Positions 22,839 through 38,265 of a stretch of DNA of 64,000 nt are shown piece after piece; positions within the stretch are counted from its first letter, which is position 1; every line of letters begins with the position of its first letter. The stretch lies in contig JACVVK020000387.1 in NCBI GenBank assembly GCA_018292915.2, forward strand, positions 437,501-501,500. The letters run 5' to 3'. The position numbers were made by a program, and so were the translations under genes. The notes under the pieces are model-generated. The model did not search any database. It was not told the DNA's origin and saw only the letters and a list, made by a program, of their open reading frames with translations. Source of the DNA: Batillaria attramentaria (taxonomy: Eukaryota > Mollusca > Gastropoda > Batillariidae).

Positions 22839-25800
22839 TACACAAACATCGGACATTGTTTTACCGCACTCGCATCTGGCGAATAAGTTTTAAATTTCAT
22901 CCGCCAGAATTTCTTTCCATCCGCCATGGCGAGTAAAATACTCGCCACTTTAAGGGCTGAATACATGCCCCAGCGCATTTTGTACCACAAACCTGAGCAG
23001 TTTTCTGATCCGACAAACTCATGATCCCACACTGGTCCCTTTTGTCTGTTTGGTTACACCACTACAGGATGGCAGACCATACCAGACACAGTTGAGGACG
23101 AGCGTGGTGGAGGCCATGCGCCAGCCGCGGTACACGTCCAGGTAGGTGTAGCGCCGACCCTGCCCGGCCTGACGCTCCTCCTCAGCCACTGCCCGCAGTC
23201 TGCTCAGCGTGTCGTTGGGTTTGGGACGGCCGTTGACACTTGCAACACGCTCCACCACCGCCTCGGCCTCCTCCAGTCGTCCTTTGGCCGCCAGCCAGCG
23301 GGCGCTCTCCGGGATGAAGCTGACAAAGGGTTCAAAGCCTGAACTTTTGGAAGACTCGACTGAGCAAGCGCACAGGTAAAGGTTCTCGCAACTGTACATC
23401 ACAGGTTCTTCGTAAGGACTCCTGGGGAGCCGGGGTAGCCGAATGGTAGAGCGTTGGACTTCTAATGCTCGCGTCGTGAGTTCGTATCCCGGCTAGGGCC
23501 AAATATTTGTGCTGGCTTTTTATCGTTCCCCCGTCTTTGATATTACCCGTATGCAGCGGAAAAGGACGTAAAACCCCCAAACACCCACCCACCCTCATAA
23601 GGACTCCATTACGAGCGGAGTCCATGTTCCAAAAGAACATCATTCGCAAACTGCGCGAGAGCTTCGTAATTGCCCCCATCTAATCTCCCCTCCTTAGCTT
23701 GCAAATAATACTCAGAAAGCTCTGATTAAATTATGTAAATGATGACACACACATGGACCAATGAAAGAGAGACTCACAACCAAGTAAGGAGGAAAGGCAC
23801 GCCCATAACGGCCGATCCGATGTGCAGATAACTCCAGTCAGGTACCAACCAGGCCATCAGCGCGAACACAGACACTCCCGCACTCCAGGCGGGAATAAAC
23901 GCCACCATCTGATCAACATCATCATCATCATAATCATCATCTGCATCGTTATCATTATCATCATTATTATCATTATCATCTATATATGTGGGTGAAAGCA
24001 ATGTGCGTGTGGGGGGGAGAGGGGGGAGTGGGGGGGGTTGGGAGTTTGTCCTTTTCGACCACGTATGGGTGATATCAAGGACGGGGCAACGAGAAAAAGG
24101 CCAGCAGAAATATCGGCCCGAATGCAGGAAAAATTCGCCCCGAGTGGGGTGGGTGGGTGTTTAGGGGTTTATATCAAAGTGATATCAAAGACGGGGCAAC
24201 GATGAAAAAGCCAGCACAAACATTTGGCCCCAGCCGGGATACGAACTCACGCCCCGAGCATTAGAAGTCCAACGCTCTACCATTCGGCCACCCCGGCTCC
24301 CTCCCCCCCCCCCCGACAACCCGAGTAGGATGCGAATCTGACCTCACGCATTGGTGGCGGTCTCTTATCCACTAGATCACCCAGGACAGACAACACAGCG
24401 GTTTTAAATATGACCAGGGTAAAGGTGCAGTGTTGTACCTGTCGCCACCTGGGACTGACGAACTCAAGCGGGTAGGAGAAAGAGGACACGAGGTATATTC
24501 CGAGAGCGACGCCGATGACAGCCCTCATGGCCATGAACATCTCCCACGTCACGGAGAACGCCGTCACCACGCACGCAATGACGTGGCACAATGACGTCAC
24601 GTAGACCGTCAGTCGACGTCCGAACGTGTCCGAAGCCTGACCTCCCACGAGCGCTCCCAGCATCACCCCGCCCATCTGTAGTGACGTCATCAGCGGCTTG
24701 ACGTAATGCAGATCACAAACCAGCGACCACTAGATTCGTGACAATAACGAGGGGGAAAAAAGGTCTCTTTAAGCAAAATGTCCTTTGAGTTATTTAATTA
24801 TTTGTATACTGAGTAGTATACACAATAATAATAATGATAATAAATGGTATTTTTAGGGCGCATTTCTTTAAATAAAACTCAATGCGCCTATCACTCACTC
24901 ACACTCACGCACATTATACAACGATGAACAGACATACACTGGTGAAACTGACACAAACTATACATGACAGTGGATATATTCCTGGCATAATGAACAGTGA
25001 TAGAGACCGAAATGAAAGAAGATGGCCGACTCCACTCCTGTCAATCAAAAAAGTCGAGCCCACAGAATTCAGCCGATCGGCATAATGAGCACAACACGTG
25101 GCACGTTCTGGTAAACTTTCTTGCCATACACAACAACGAGGGTCACCTGCATGAATACAACGAGGGAAGCGGGTGGGTGGGTGTTTGGGGGTTTAACGTC
25201 CTTTTCTACCACATACGGGTGATATCAAAGACGGGGCAACGATGAAAAAGGCAGCACAAGTATTTGGCTCCAGCCGGAGAACGAGGGAAGCACAATCATG
25301 CAGTTTTATATGACTGGAACACGCCGGGAAAGAAAGAAGTAATTCCACTGACGTCATTTGAGGAAAAAAGACCATTACGTCAATGTCTTTCATCTTGAAA
25401 TCACCCCTGTGTTTTGCCAATACACAGCAGAATAAAGGGACAGGGCTTTGGCCTCGGGGCTTGACGAGGGAGTCTAAGACTTAGATGCAGAGTTTATTGT
25501 TTTCGTCAATGAATGAAGAACATTACCGGAAGAAACGGCAATCCCCGAGAGCGGTACGAAACGTGACAGAAGCAGACTTGAGCTTGAGACCGACCTTGAC
25601 CAAGCTTATGGTGTAGCTCAGTCGGAATTATGCACATACAGTACAGACTGAATTTAGGCCTTTGGAAGTCCCGTAAGCATTAGCCTTGTACGTCTTATAC
25701 AACGGTGAACAGTGTCTTATCTTCGTGCATGTACATACAGACTGATTTAGGCTTTCTTACCTCATTGACTACTGTCCGCATCGACTGATCAAAGACGACA

Positions 25801-26282
25801 TACCCATTGCACGACTGTCCGCCACTGTCAGGGATCGTGCACTCTTGAAATGTGGTATTGTCACGTGTCCTATTCCCAGCGTGATTACTCAGCTCGTTAC
25901 CAGGCGACAGACTGCCACCACTATAATGAGGATAATCCGACTCGTTGTGATGCAACGACATGTTGTCAGGGCGACCAAGCTGCGACGAAAGGTTGTCATA
26001 GCGACCAAGCTGCGACGAAAGGATGTCATAGCGACCAAGCTGAGACGACACATTGTCGTAGCGACCGAGCTGATGATTCGACCAGTTGCCGCCATGCCAC
26101 GACAGGTTGTCATGGCGACCGAGGTCAGCAGCGGGGGGCAGACACCACCAATCAGGAACGAGACCGGCGAAGGCCATTTGCATCATGCTCCAGGCGATGG
26201 GCATCATACCGACCTTGAGCGCAGCGGTCATCATGACCTGGAACCTTCCAGACGACCCCGCTTCCTCCATCAGGCTTTCCAT
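18702..26282 (-). CDS. SLC22-type organic ion transporter, paralogue B (complete, 9 exons, 632 aa)
   Basis: Exons on the minus strand: 25761-26282, 24439-24729, 23778-23908, 23083-23319, 22382-22516, 21102-21184, 20635-20755, 20170-20242 and 18702-19007. They sum to 1,899 nt with every phase closing and all introns GT-AG. Residues 203-213 are the MFS loop GGQASDTFGRR and 318-324 PESARWL. Exon 6 opens with KLGRRW, exon 7 ends TSELYPTVIR (the SLC22 ELYPT motif), and exon 9 holds LLRETKGQVL then a hydrophilic tail to the TAA stop. These are the order and marks of a 12-segment SLC22 plasma-membrane transporter of organic ions. At 632 aa it is longer than the usual 550 or so. The excess lies in the first extracellular loop, where a 10-aa unit is repeated. 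The start at 26,282 is the first Met before the first membrane segment, and an acceptor-like CTGTAG upstream suggests a leader exon. Substrate unknown. Confidence 0.95.
19030..19345 (-). repeat. Dispersed repeat family, copy 2
   Basis: Reverse-orientation partner of 11,041-11,350. It begins only about 20 bp upstream of the splice acceptor of SLC22-B exon 9, so it supplies the intronic sequence where the branch point and pyrimidine tract would be expected. Confidence 0.7.
19835..20007 (+). repeat. SINE family 1 with 11-bp target duplication
   Basis: Full-length copy in SLC22-B intron 8 with tRNA-like head, GCCCCGTCTTTGATACCACC body and (ACCC)n tail. TCCTGACTCAC flanks it at 19,824-19,834 and 20,008-20,018. 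Confidence 0.9.
20257..20440. repeat. Minisatellite of four AT-rich units in SLC22-B intron 7
   Basis: Each unit of about 45-55 bp contains TGTTGGAAAAACGTATTTTA, then AAGGGCTATTGCTA and a variable (TA)n run. The TA length differs between units. Confidence 0.93.
21311..21526 (+). repeat. SINE family 1 with an internal hairpin insertion
   Basis: The copy lies in SLC22-B intron 5, flanked by CTCCTTGTGCTA on both sides (to 21,310 and from 21,527). Inside the body, after TCTTTGATATCACC, about 37 bp that form a near-perfect hairpin (AAAGACCGTAGAT ... ATCTACGGTCTTT) are inserted. TCTTTGATATCACC is then repeated before the SINE continues. Confidence 0.9.
22130..22194. repeat. (CA)n microsatellite
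   Basis: CA run followed by (GA)n and (ACAG)n tracts, in SLC22-B intron 5. Confidence 0.97.
22547..22621. repeat. (CA)n microsatellite beside SLC22-B exon 5
   Basis: The CA run starts about 30 bp upstream (minus-strand sense) of the exon 5 acceptor at 22,517. The transcript therefore carries a long UG tract just before a short T-rich acceptor. Confidence 0.95.
22667..22797 (+). repeat. SINE family 1, internally deleted copy
   Basis: The tRNA-like head joins directly to the GATATCACCC and GTGGAAAAGGACGTTAAA part, so the usual 50 or so bp in between are missing. It ends in CACCCACTTACCCACCC. It lies in SLC22-B intron 4. Confidence 0.85.
23423..23597 (+). repeat. SINE family 1 with 10-bp target duplication
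   Basis: Near full-length copy in SLC22-B intron 3, flanked by TAAGGACTCC at 23,413-23,422 and 23,598-23,607. Confidence 0.9.
24030..24302 (-). repeat. Two SINE family 1 copies in tandem, minus orientation
   Basis: A complete minus-strand copy (about 24,143-24,302, head at the right) is preceded by a partial, diverged body (24,030-24,130). Both lie in SLC22-B intron 2. Confidence 0.8.
25168..25280 (-). repeat. SINE family 1 fragment (body and tail)
   Basis: Minus-strand (ACCC)n tail and GCCCCGTCTTTGATATCACC body without the tRNA-like head, in SLC22-B intron 1. Confidence 0.8.
25953..26072 (-). repeat. 30-bp coding repeat x4 in SLC22-B exon 1
   Basis: Four in-frame 10-aa units, residues 71-110: QLGRYDNVSS, QLGRYDILSS, QLGRYDNLSS and QLGRPDNMSL. 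Three keep an N-x-S glycosylation sequon. A degenerate unit (DLGRHDNLSW) precedes them at residues 53-62. Paralogue A has no array here. Confidence 0.95.
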
Positions 26283-26403
26283 GGCGAGACCGGGTGGGAG
26301 GCGCAAGGCTACAGGACACAGATGCAAATTTCAAGAAAAAACGTTCTGTATTCCTCTTAAACATAACGTTGCATATGACACCCTAGAAATGCTTTAAATT
26401 CAC

Positions 26404-26469
<66 letters not shown>

Positions 26470-27668
26470 TCCGGCAGCCAAAGACTCATGTGTAGAGTAA
26501 ACTTCAACTAAGTCCAATATTCCGTGGGTTTTTTTTTTGTCCTTTGTCGTCGGCTGGTTCTTGTGCCAGCCGCGCTTGAATACAAATAGTCCACAAGCCA
26601 GGCTCATTTTCCCCTAATTTTACTATTACCTGGCATGAAACATGTTTACAAAGCCAACAAAAAGCCCCAGATTGCCAGTTTTTACTCTGCACACAATTTT
26701 TATAAGGGGGTGGGGGGGGAGATTTTGTTCAATGTTTAGCGTAGATCTTACTGCATGACCCAGAAGCTATCTGTACTCTGTGGCCTAAAGCTTGATAGGT
26801 TCACAACTCAGGTCGAAGCGGTGGAGATAATGACGGTCACATCTGTTCTAAGTTCTGGACAATCAAACACCATGGCGAAGGCTCACTCCTTGCATTTGCC
26901 TGCAGCTTTGACTAAGTATGGTTCAGTCGTCAAAATTTCTTGAACTATTTCAGTAAACAGGCCATTCTCACGAGGAGTTTGGTTTGCTTCTTCTTCTTTT
27001 TTTTAAAATTCAGTTTGATTAATACTTTAAACCTGATCTTTACCTTTGTAACTTTTTTTCAGAATACAATATGAACGTACAGTAAACAACATAAATGATA
27101 TGCATGAACATCACATTCACAAATATATGTGTATATATAAATATAGCAAATAGTACTATACACAGACGCTGTATCAAGGAGAGCGTTGTTACAAGGCGTA
27201 AGTTATCAGGTGATGTTTGCCCTGTGTGCTGCTTGTTACATGCTTGAAAATCCGGGTTCACCTGTCCCCAGTCCTCAGCTGGCACGAGGGTAGCTTTTTA
27301 TCGTGTTAGTATAGCCATATATTGCGTACACGCGATCAGATTTACGCGCCCTTTCTTTGTCCTTGGCTCACTGTATGTATCACGCCCCCAAATCCCCCCT
27401 CCCCTGGTTCCTACACTGCTTCCACACCCACCCCCCACCCCCTCGTCCCTGCTTTGCTCCCCCCCCCCCCTCTGTCTCTTAGCCGCGAAATAGTCATTCA
27501 TTGAGCAGCTCTAAGCCCCCCCCCCCCACCCCTACACACACAGCGTCCCTGCTTCGCCCCTCCCCCCGTCTCTCTCTCTCTCTCTCTCTCAGCCGCGGAA
27601 TAGTTATGTTGCTTGCGCAGCTTGAAGCCCTAAATACTATCTCTCTCTCTCTCTTTCAGGCAAGCGCG

Positions 27669-27721
<53 letters not shown>

Positions 27722-27723
27722 AG

Positions 27724-27765
<42 letters not shown>

Positions 27766-28735
27766 TCACACACACACACACACATACACACACACACTGT
27801 CCCGTAAGAATAAATACAGACAGCAAAGACTTACCTCTCGGGATGTCTCCAACCCAGCGTTGCTGTACACATACAGTGTCGTGGCAGCTACAGGCTGTTT
27901 GGTTACAGGGGACACGACTGCCTTCGGAATTGCTCTAGATACATGTACAGTGTATGTACAATCGGCATGGTGAATCTAAAAATGTAAAACCTCTTCCTGA
28001 GCTCATAATTATCAGGTAAATACGAATGAGATAATTTTGAAGGGGGGAAAAAAGATGAGAAAAAGTATTAATTATAAAAATACTTTGGAATCGTTTTTAT
28101 CATTGAAAACAGTAGAGCATGTGTCCCCTATTCTATGTGCTGATAATTTTCCCCAGATTGTCCTCCGTACGCGGGTGGGGGGTGCCGGGATAGCCGAATG
28201 GTGGAGCGTTGGACTCCCAATGCTCGGGTCGTGAGTTCTAATTCCGTACCATACCATACCATACCATACCATACCATACCATACCAATAAATGTGGGAAA
28301 TAGCGCCAAACTGCGCGTGGATCCTATTTCAGCTGCTGCTTGATATCAGTTTGTGTCCATCAAATCAACAGAAACTGGCCGCCGACTGAAGCAGGTCAGT
28401 CGACGAGACATTATTTGGTGTGGCAATGTGATCGACACGACACACACATACTCTTGTCAGCCATGACAGGTGCAGTGCTAAGGAGGGCAAATATGCTGCC
28501 GATTCTATCGTGGATACTTGAGGTGACACTGATGATGTGTCATAATGATTTTGCAGTTTTCATAGTCAGCCACGTAAATGCTGTTGGTGTTTCGCTGTAT
28601 CAACAATATCGTAGTATAGCGTTGCTGGTTGTTGTTGTTGTTGAATTTGAATGTTCGCCAACAGCTCGAGCATAGTGTAAACACCACTATCGTTGTACTA
28701 ATCAGCAATAATCATACATGTGATCACTAATCATA
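26283..28735. other. Intergenic between SLC22-B and the head-to-head GLYAT-like gene
   Basis: It contains (CA)n at 26,404-26,466, C-rich and (CT)n tracts with a repeated AGCCGCGRAATAG block at 27,480-27,660, (CA)n arrays at 27,677-27,798, a SINE head at 28,185-28,250 and (CCATA)n at 28,245-28,286. The SLC22-B promoter should be near 26.3 kb. No gene is recognised. Confidence 0.6.
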
Positions 28736-28743
28736 CATGTGAA

Positions 28744-29096
28744 GGGGCTGGGCCGCTATTGCGCGGGTCCGCTAGTGCGCGGGTCCGTTAGTGCGCGGGT
28801 CCGCTAGTGCGCGGGTCCGTTAGTGCGCGGGGCCGTTAGTGCGCGGGGCCGCTATTGCGCGGGAATGAAATGTTCGGTTATGATTGTTCTGTTTTGTTGC
28901 CTTATGCGCGAGGATTGCAATGTAATTACCTTAATGAAATAAAAGCAGATTGTCTATTCAACAGTCTTTGTCTTTGTAGTGATGCAAAGCAAATGTGAAG
29001 TAGTATAATTATATGGAAAATATTGACGATTTTCCAAGGAACCCACTGTTTTTGTGAAACCCATTTTTTCAAATGGAAATTTCTCGTATATATAGG

Positions 29097-29168
<72 letters not shown>

Positions 29169-30162
29169 GGATCAATGGGTTGATGGGGGGGGGGGGCACA
29201 GGAAAGCCCTGTGATCATGCTTTTCTAATGTGGAAGTTTTAAAGCATTAAATCACTCATATTTGTGTAGGATGGGCTGGGTGATTCACTTGATGAATGTA
29301 TGTTGACAAATTCAGACATGCTATATTCTGGCTCGTGATTAGGCACTATACACACTGTGTTTGACATGTCACATTTACGGACTCCTGCAGATTTTTCATG
29401 TGATATGAACCTGACATTTTCGAAGATCAAAACATTGCTCTTATTTTCATCTGTCATCATGTATGTCATATACTTTTGTAGCTCGAGGAAAATATCTCAG
29501 ATCATGTGCTGTGACTCACGAGCACCAAAGTGATACAAAACAAATTTCAAATTTATATACATGTATAAATGTTACTTTGGCCATTTAATAAAGAGTTTAT
29601 GATGTATTTTATTATAAAGAAGTACAACCAATGAAAACACTCATTTGTCAGATTTTTACCAATACCGGCAAGTCGTCCATAATACTACGCGTACATTGAC
29701 CATCACCGTATATAATAAGCATTTTGATATATACTTCATTTCTGTTTGTTTAAATGATAATAAACCATTGGCAAGTGGCATAATAATTGATTTAAGTAGT
29801 ACAAGAATCTGTTTATGATTTAGACCAGCTGTTTGTGAATATCACGTAAGTCGTCGAAGTGTGAAAGCGCGCCTTTAAGTTAAGGGCTGTAACTCTGGTG
29901 CATCCCTATGGATTCTTGGGAACATTTTTGAAATACAATCAGGACATCCTAGGAAGACATCTGGCACCATCGTAGTACATTCCCGGGGTGGGGGGGGGGG
30001 TGCACGGTAGGCCCCGTCACCTTGGCAAGTATTGCTTCTTATAGATGATATGGCCGCGCAATAGCGGCCCCGCGCAATAGCGGACCCGCGCACTAGCGGA
30101 CCCGGACCCGCGCACTAGCGGCCCCGCGCACTAACGGACCCGCGCAATAGCGGGCCGACCCC
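28744..30162. mobile_element. 1.4-kb DNA element with minisatellite-like inverted ends and 8-bp target duplication
   Basis: The termini are inverted: GGGGCTGGGCCGCTATTGCG on the left, and GGGGGTCGGCCCGCTATTGC from the right end read backwards. Each terminus continues as a tandem array of 16-17 bp units of the type GTGCGCGGGTCCGCTA (left 28,754-28,862; right about 30,050-30,155). CATGTGAA flanks the whole at 28,736-28,743 and 30,163-30,170. The interior is AT-rich with a (GT)n array at 29,099-29,167, and no transposase frame is seen. The 8-bp duplication would fit hAT-, P- or Merlin-type elements. The superfamily is not resolved. Confidence 0.8.
29099..29167. repeat. (GT)n microsatellite inside the 1.4-kb element
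   Basis: GT run of about 68 bp; the open poly-Cys/Val and poly-His/Thr frames here come from it. Confidence 0.97.
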
Positions 30163-30390
30163 CATGTGAATGGGTTACGCTGCTCACTGCAGCGAAGCTC
30201 TCTTATGATGTCCTAATGAGCATCGCTAATACTGTGCTGGTTAATGCGACATTTTTCACCGCTTCTGTGCACACTGTTTAATTACACGGGACCTCATCGA
30301 TTACAGGAGAGGTTCACCATGACCCGGGACGTCGATTACAGGAGAGCGTCACGGTGACGTACTTTTCACGTGACTGCCTTACAGCACACC

Positions 30391-35231
<4,841 letters not shown>

Positions 35232-35304
35232 AATGTAGATGTAATGTTGTGGTTGATTTTCGCCTTCAGTGCAGCGGGAAACAAGCTGATCAAATTGTTA
35301 CCAC

Positions 35305-35310
35305 AATAAA
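35305..35310 (+). terminator. Poly(A) signal AATAAA of GLYAT-like gene 1
   Basis: AATAAA 74 nt after the TGA stop, with GT/T-rich sequence downstream from about 35,365. This would make a short 3' UTR. Confidence 0.6.
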
Positions 35311-35661
35311 GACTTGACCGAGCTGTGCACGGCAGCTGCTCAGTCTAGCTAAGAATGATGATTGTTGAGTTTGTTTGTTGTTGTGAGTGGTTTTAATAAC
35401 TGCTTTTGTATTGAGTTGTGTGAAGTGCTGTTGATAAATGTCTTTTTTGGATTTTGTATTTCACTGGGTTTGGTGGTGGTTTTTTTTTTTTTTTTTTAAT
35501 TCTTAATCAGTTCTGTTTCAGTTTTGTCATGTCGTTTGTAAGGTACTTGGAGCTTGCTCCTTTCAGGAACAGGCACCCTAGCGAATTATTATTATTATTA
35601 TTATTATTAACTGACATTCTGGCTCTACCAATGAAAATGATCCCGGTGATAACACGTTAGA

Positions 35662-35794
35662 TTTGTTTGTTTGTTTACTGGTTGGTTGATTGGTCGATTA
35701 AATTTGACAAGGTCACGCAAATCTAGCGGTCTTTGTGTTCCCGGCCAGCCGTGGGGAGGGGCCAGCTACACTACACTAAAAGAAGGATCAATCC

Positions 35795-35853
<59 letters not shown>

Positions 35854-36832
35854 GCAACGTCAAAGATCATAATTGTACACTGACTTCGATAAGGTACAGT
35901 GTGACAGAGCAAAAAAAAGTGAGTGACACTGAGCATAGTAGAACTGATACACACGCACGCACGCACGCACGTGATCACAACTGTCTCCTGTTGTGTGGTT
36001 TTCCACGTTATGTGGATCACTTTATGACGAAAGGACTCACTGTTGCATCTGTTGGAGAGATCCACTGTACTATCGCGGCTGTGGTATTGAGAAGAGAAGT
36101 ACTTCCCTTGAAAGAGAAAGCAGACGACAGTGGAGATACTTGATTTGATCGTGGCTTGTCAAAACTACGTCTGTAGCCTGAATGCAGGTCAGGTCCTCTC
36201 AGTTGGGGCGCAGCATAGGCTATTCAGGAGAACAGGTGTGTAAAATTTCCGATATCATTGCGCCTTGGTGCCGCTGAGTAAGAGTTTTACTGTGGGAACG
36301 CGGAGGTCTGCAGACTTCACTGAAACTGATTGGCCCAAATTCTCTGTTCTCAACTCCGTTCTTCAGTCTTCCACATCGTAACCCGATAAAGTACAAATCC
36401 ACGTAAAGCATTGTGGTTTAGAAATTAGATGCAGTGAACAGCAACGTTTATCATTTACTGGTGCAACTTCGAACCATGTCATGGTAAACAAAGGCATGAG
36501 CCTATAATCATTATCTCTGCCTGAAAAAGGATTTGCCACTTATTGAATACCTTTGTACCTTTATGTACAGAGGTAATAAATCATCGCTATGATCTTGCTC
36601 ATGATGCATTTCGTTACAGAAATCACCATGTCTGTGGTTCCGCAGTCTTGTCTACCACAACTTCTGCCGCCAAGGCTGAGAAAGTCTTTACCCAGGCTAA
36701 GCCAGTCATTCAAGGTACGATATATCAGTTTAGTGTTCACCTTTAGCAGCCTCTTCTTCTTCTTCTAACGATCACTGTAATCAAACTGACCATTACTGTC
36801 GTGTGAAGGTGGTGTGCATAGGGTGTGCATTG
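35662..36832 (+). repeat. Tandem duplication, copy 1: promoter/leader/first exon of GLYAT-like gene 2
   Basis: Matches 38,266-39,338 over nearly its whole length. Shared blocks include ACGCAAATCTAGCGGT, GTGATCACAACTGTCTCCTG, CTATCGCGGCTGTGGTATTG, GGAGAACAGGTGTGTAAAAT (a leader-exon donor) and the first coding exon. A (CA)n array at 35,797-35,850 is unique to this copy. Confidence 0.88.
36628..36714 (+). CDS. Alternative or relic first coding exon of GLYAT-like gene 2
   Basis: 29 codons from ATG to an AAG/GTACGA donor, phase 0, preceded by a GTTACAG acceptor. It is the duplicate of exon 39,156-39,230 (25 codons): MSVVPQSCLPQLLP is identical, then PRLRKSLPRLSQSFK replaces WLRKSLPKSFK. Frame and both splice sites are intact. 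It could be spliced to exon 2 at 41,734 as an alternative N-terminus, or it may be the leftover of a lost gene copy. Nothing in the sequence decides between these. Confidence 0.5.
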
Positions 36833-36836
36833 TTTT

Positions 36837-37571
36837 TATGTTGTTTCCATAGTAATGGAAACAACATCATAGGACGGGCTAAATTTTCCACGTTCATGGG
36901 CAAGCATCTGTGGTACAAACGCACGTCACTGCCGATCTCCCGCAGAGACGATTTTGCAAGTGTAACTCTGACAATGACGTATGAAAACGTGCGTCATCGA
37001 TGCTGACATGTACGGTGCGCCGAACGCGCTTCTCCTCCTCAGTGAGTGCCGTCTGTGCGTATGTGTGTGCGTGCGTGCGGCTGTGTGTGTGTGAATTGTG
37101 TCCAGGCCCGTTTCTTCGAAAATACTCAACCGAATGGCTTCAAATTTGGGGTATCCAAATATATCAAAATGTTACATTAGAGGAACCAAGCGAGTGATGA
37201 TTGCTTAAGGGATTTGGGAGTTATCGCCCTTTTGAGACAAGTTGGTTGTCTTTCGTGTACAGGCGTAATATTTATTTAAATCACTAACCGTGCCGCAGGC
37301 TTTTGACGAATGCGAGGTTCTGCATGGGTGAATGAATTCTTGTAACAGAGTCCTTCCCCTTTGACAGAGTTACTTCCCGCAGACTTGATTGGCAGGTGAC
37401 AGACGATTTCTTACTGGTAAAGTCTGGTATCGGAGAAAAGAAACACCCACTCTCTCTCCCTCTCTCTCTCGTAGACGAAACACAGAACAGAAATTCCCGC
37501 TTTCACGGAGAAACAGGTCTGGACACAAATCACATACATACATGTCCGCGCGCGCGCGCGCGCGCCGCGCG

Positions 37572-37658
<87 letters not shown>

Positions 37659-37844
37659 CACTCACTGAGGCGGAGAAGTGCGTCAGTTCAGGGGCACCAT
37701 GCCCGCCAGTAACAACGTTGTTATCAGTTGTCAGAATTACACTTGCATCATCAGTGTCTGTGCAGAGAATGCCTTTGAAAGTGGAATTACGTTTTACTAG
37801 CCCGTCCTATTATGTTGTTTCCATTACAATGGAAACAACATAAT
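36837..37844. mobile_element. Inverted-repeat (foldback-like) element between the two first-exon blocks
   Basis: Both ends carry the same palindromic terminus (TTGTTTCCAT...ATGGAAACAAC followed by ATAGGACGGGCTA), inverted. The inversion continues inwards for over 200 bp (ACTCACTGAGG, AGTGTAACTCTGACAA-like and CTGGACACAA blocks). A (CA)n array (37,574-37,656) lies in the right arm and a GTGTGCGTGCG tract at the mirror position on the left. No coding region is seen. Confidence 0.7.
37574..37656. repeat. (CA)n microsatellite
   Basis: CA run of about 83 bp next to a CGCG-rich tract (37,546-37,570), inside the inverted-repeat element. Confidence 0.97.
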
Positions 37845-37849
37845 TAAAA

Positions 37850-38100
37850 TGCCCATTTCATGAAATGAGCAAACTTGCACTGATTCAAACGTTTTACGCT
37901 CAAATTCTCCAATGCGTCAGTATTTCTGTTGTGAAACGCGCAACAAATTTTTGCTCATTTCATGAAATGGCCAGTAAATGTGGTCGTGAAATGCGCTAAA
38001 CAAGTACTATTCATTATTATTACATGTATTATTATTATAATTAATTTTGCTGCGTACTTCACGAAATGAGCAAAATCGTGCGTATTTCATGAAATGGGCA
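37850..38100. mobile_element. MITE-like element with palindromic ends
   Basis: The ends TGCCCATTTCATGAAAT and ATTTCATGAAATGGGCA are exact inverted repeats and each contains the palindrome ATTTCATGAAAT. Two more copies of the motif (about 37,953 and 38,059) lie inside. About 250 bp, no coding capacity. It abuts the preceding inverted-repeat element. Confidence 0.7.
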
Positions 38101-38265
38101 GGTTCAGAAATTACGCGTAACATCAGTATACATGTATGTCGGTTTTGTATTTCCGTGTTATGTTTGTGTATAGAGTCTACATGTGTATTTATTAGGAGGA
38201 CTCGAGCAAGCCAAATTCTTCTTTGTAATTAAGAAGCGACTGAATAAATCAGTTTGTCTTATCGT

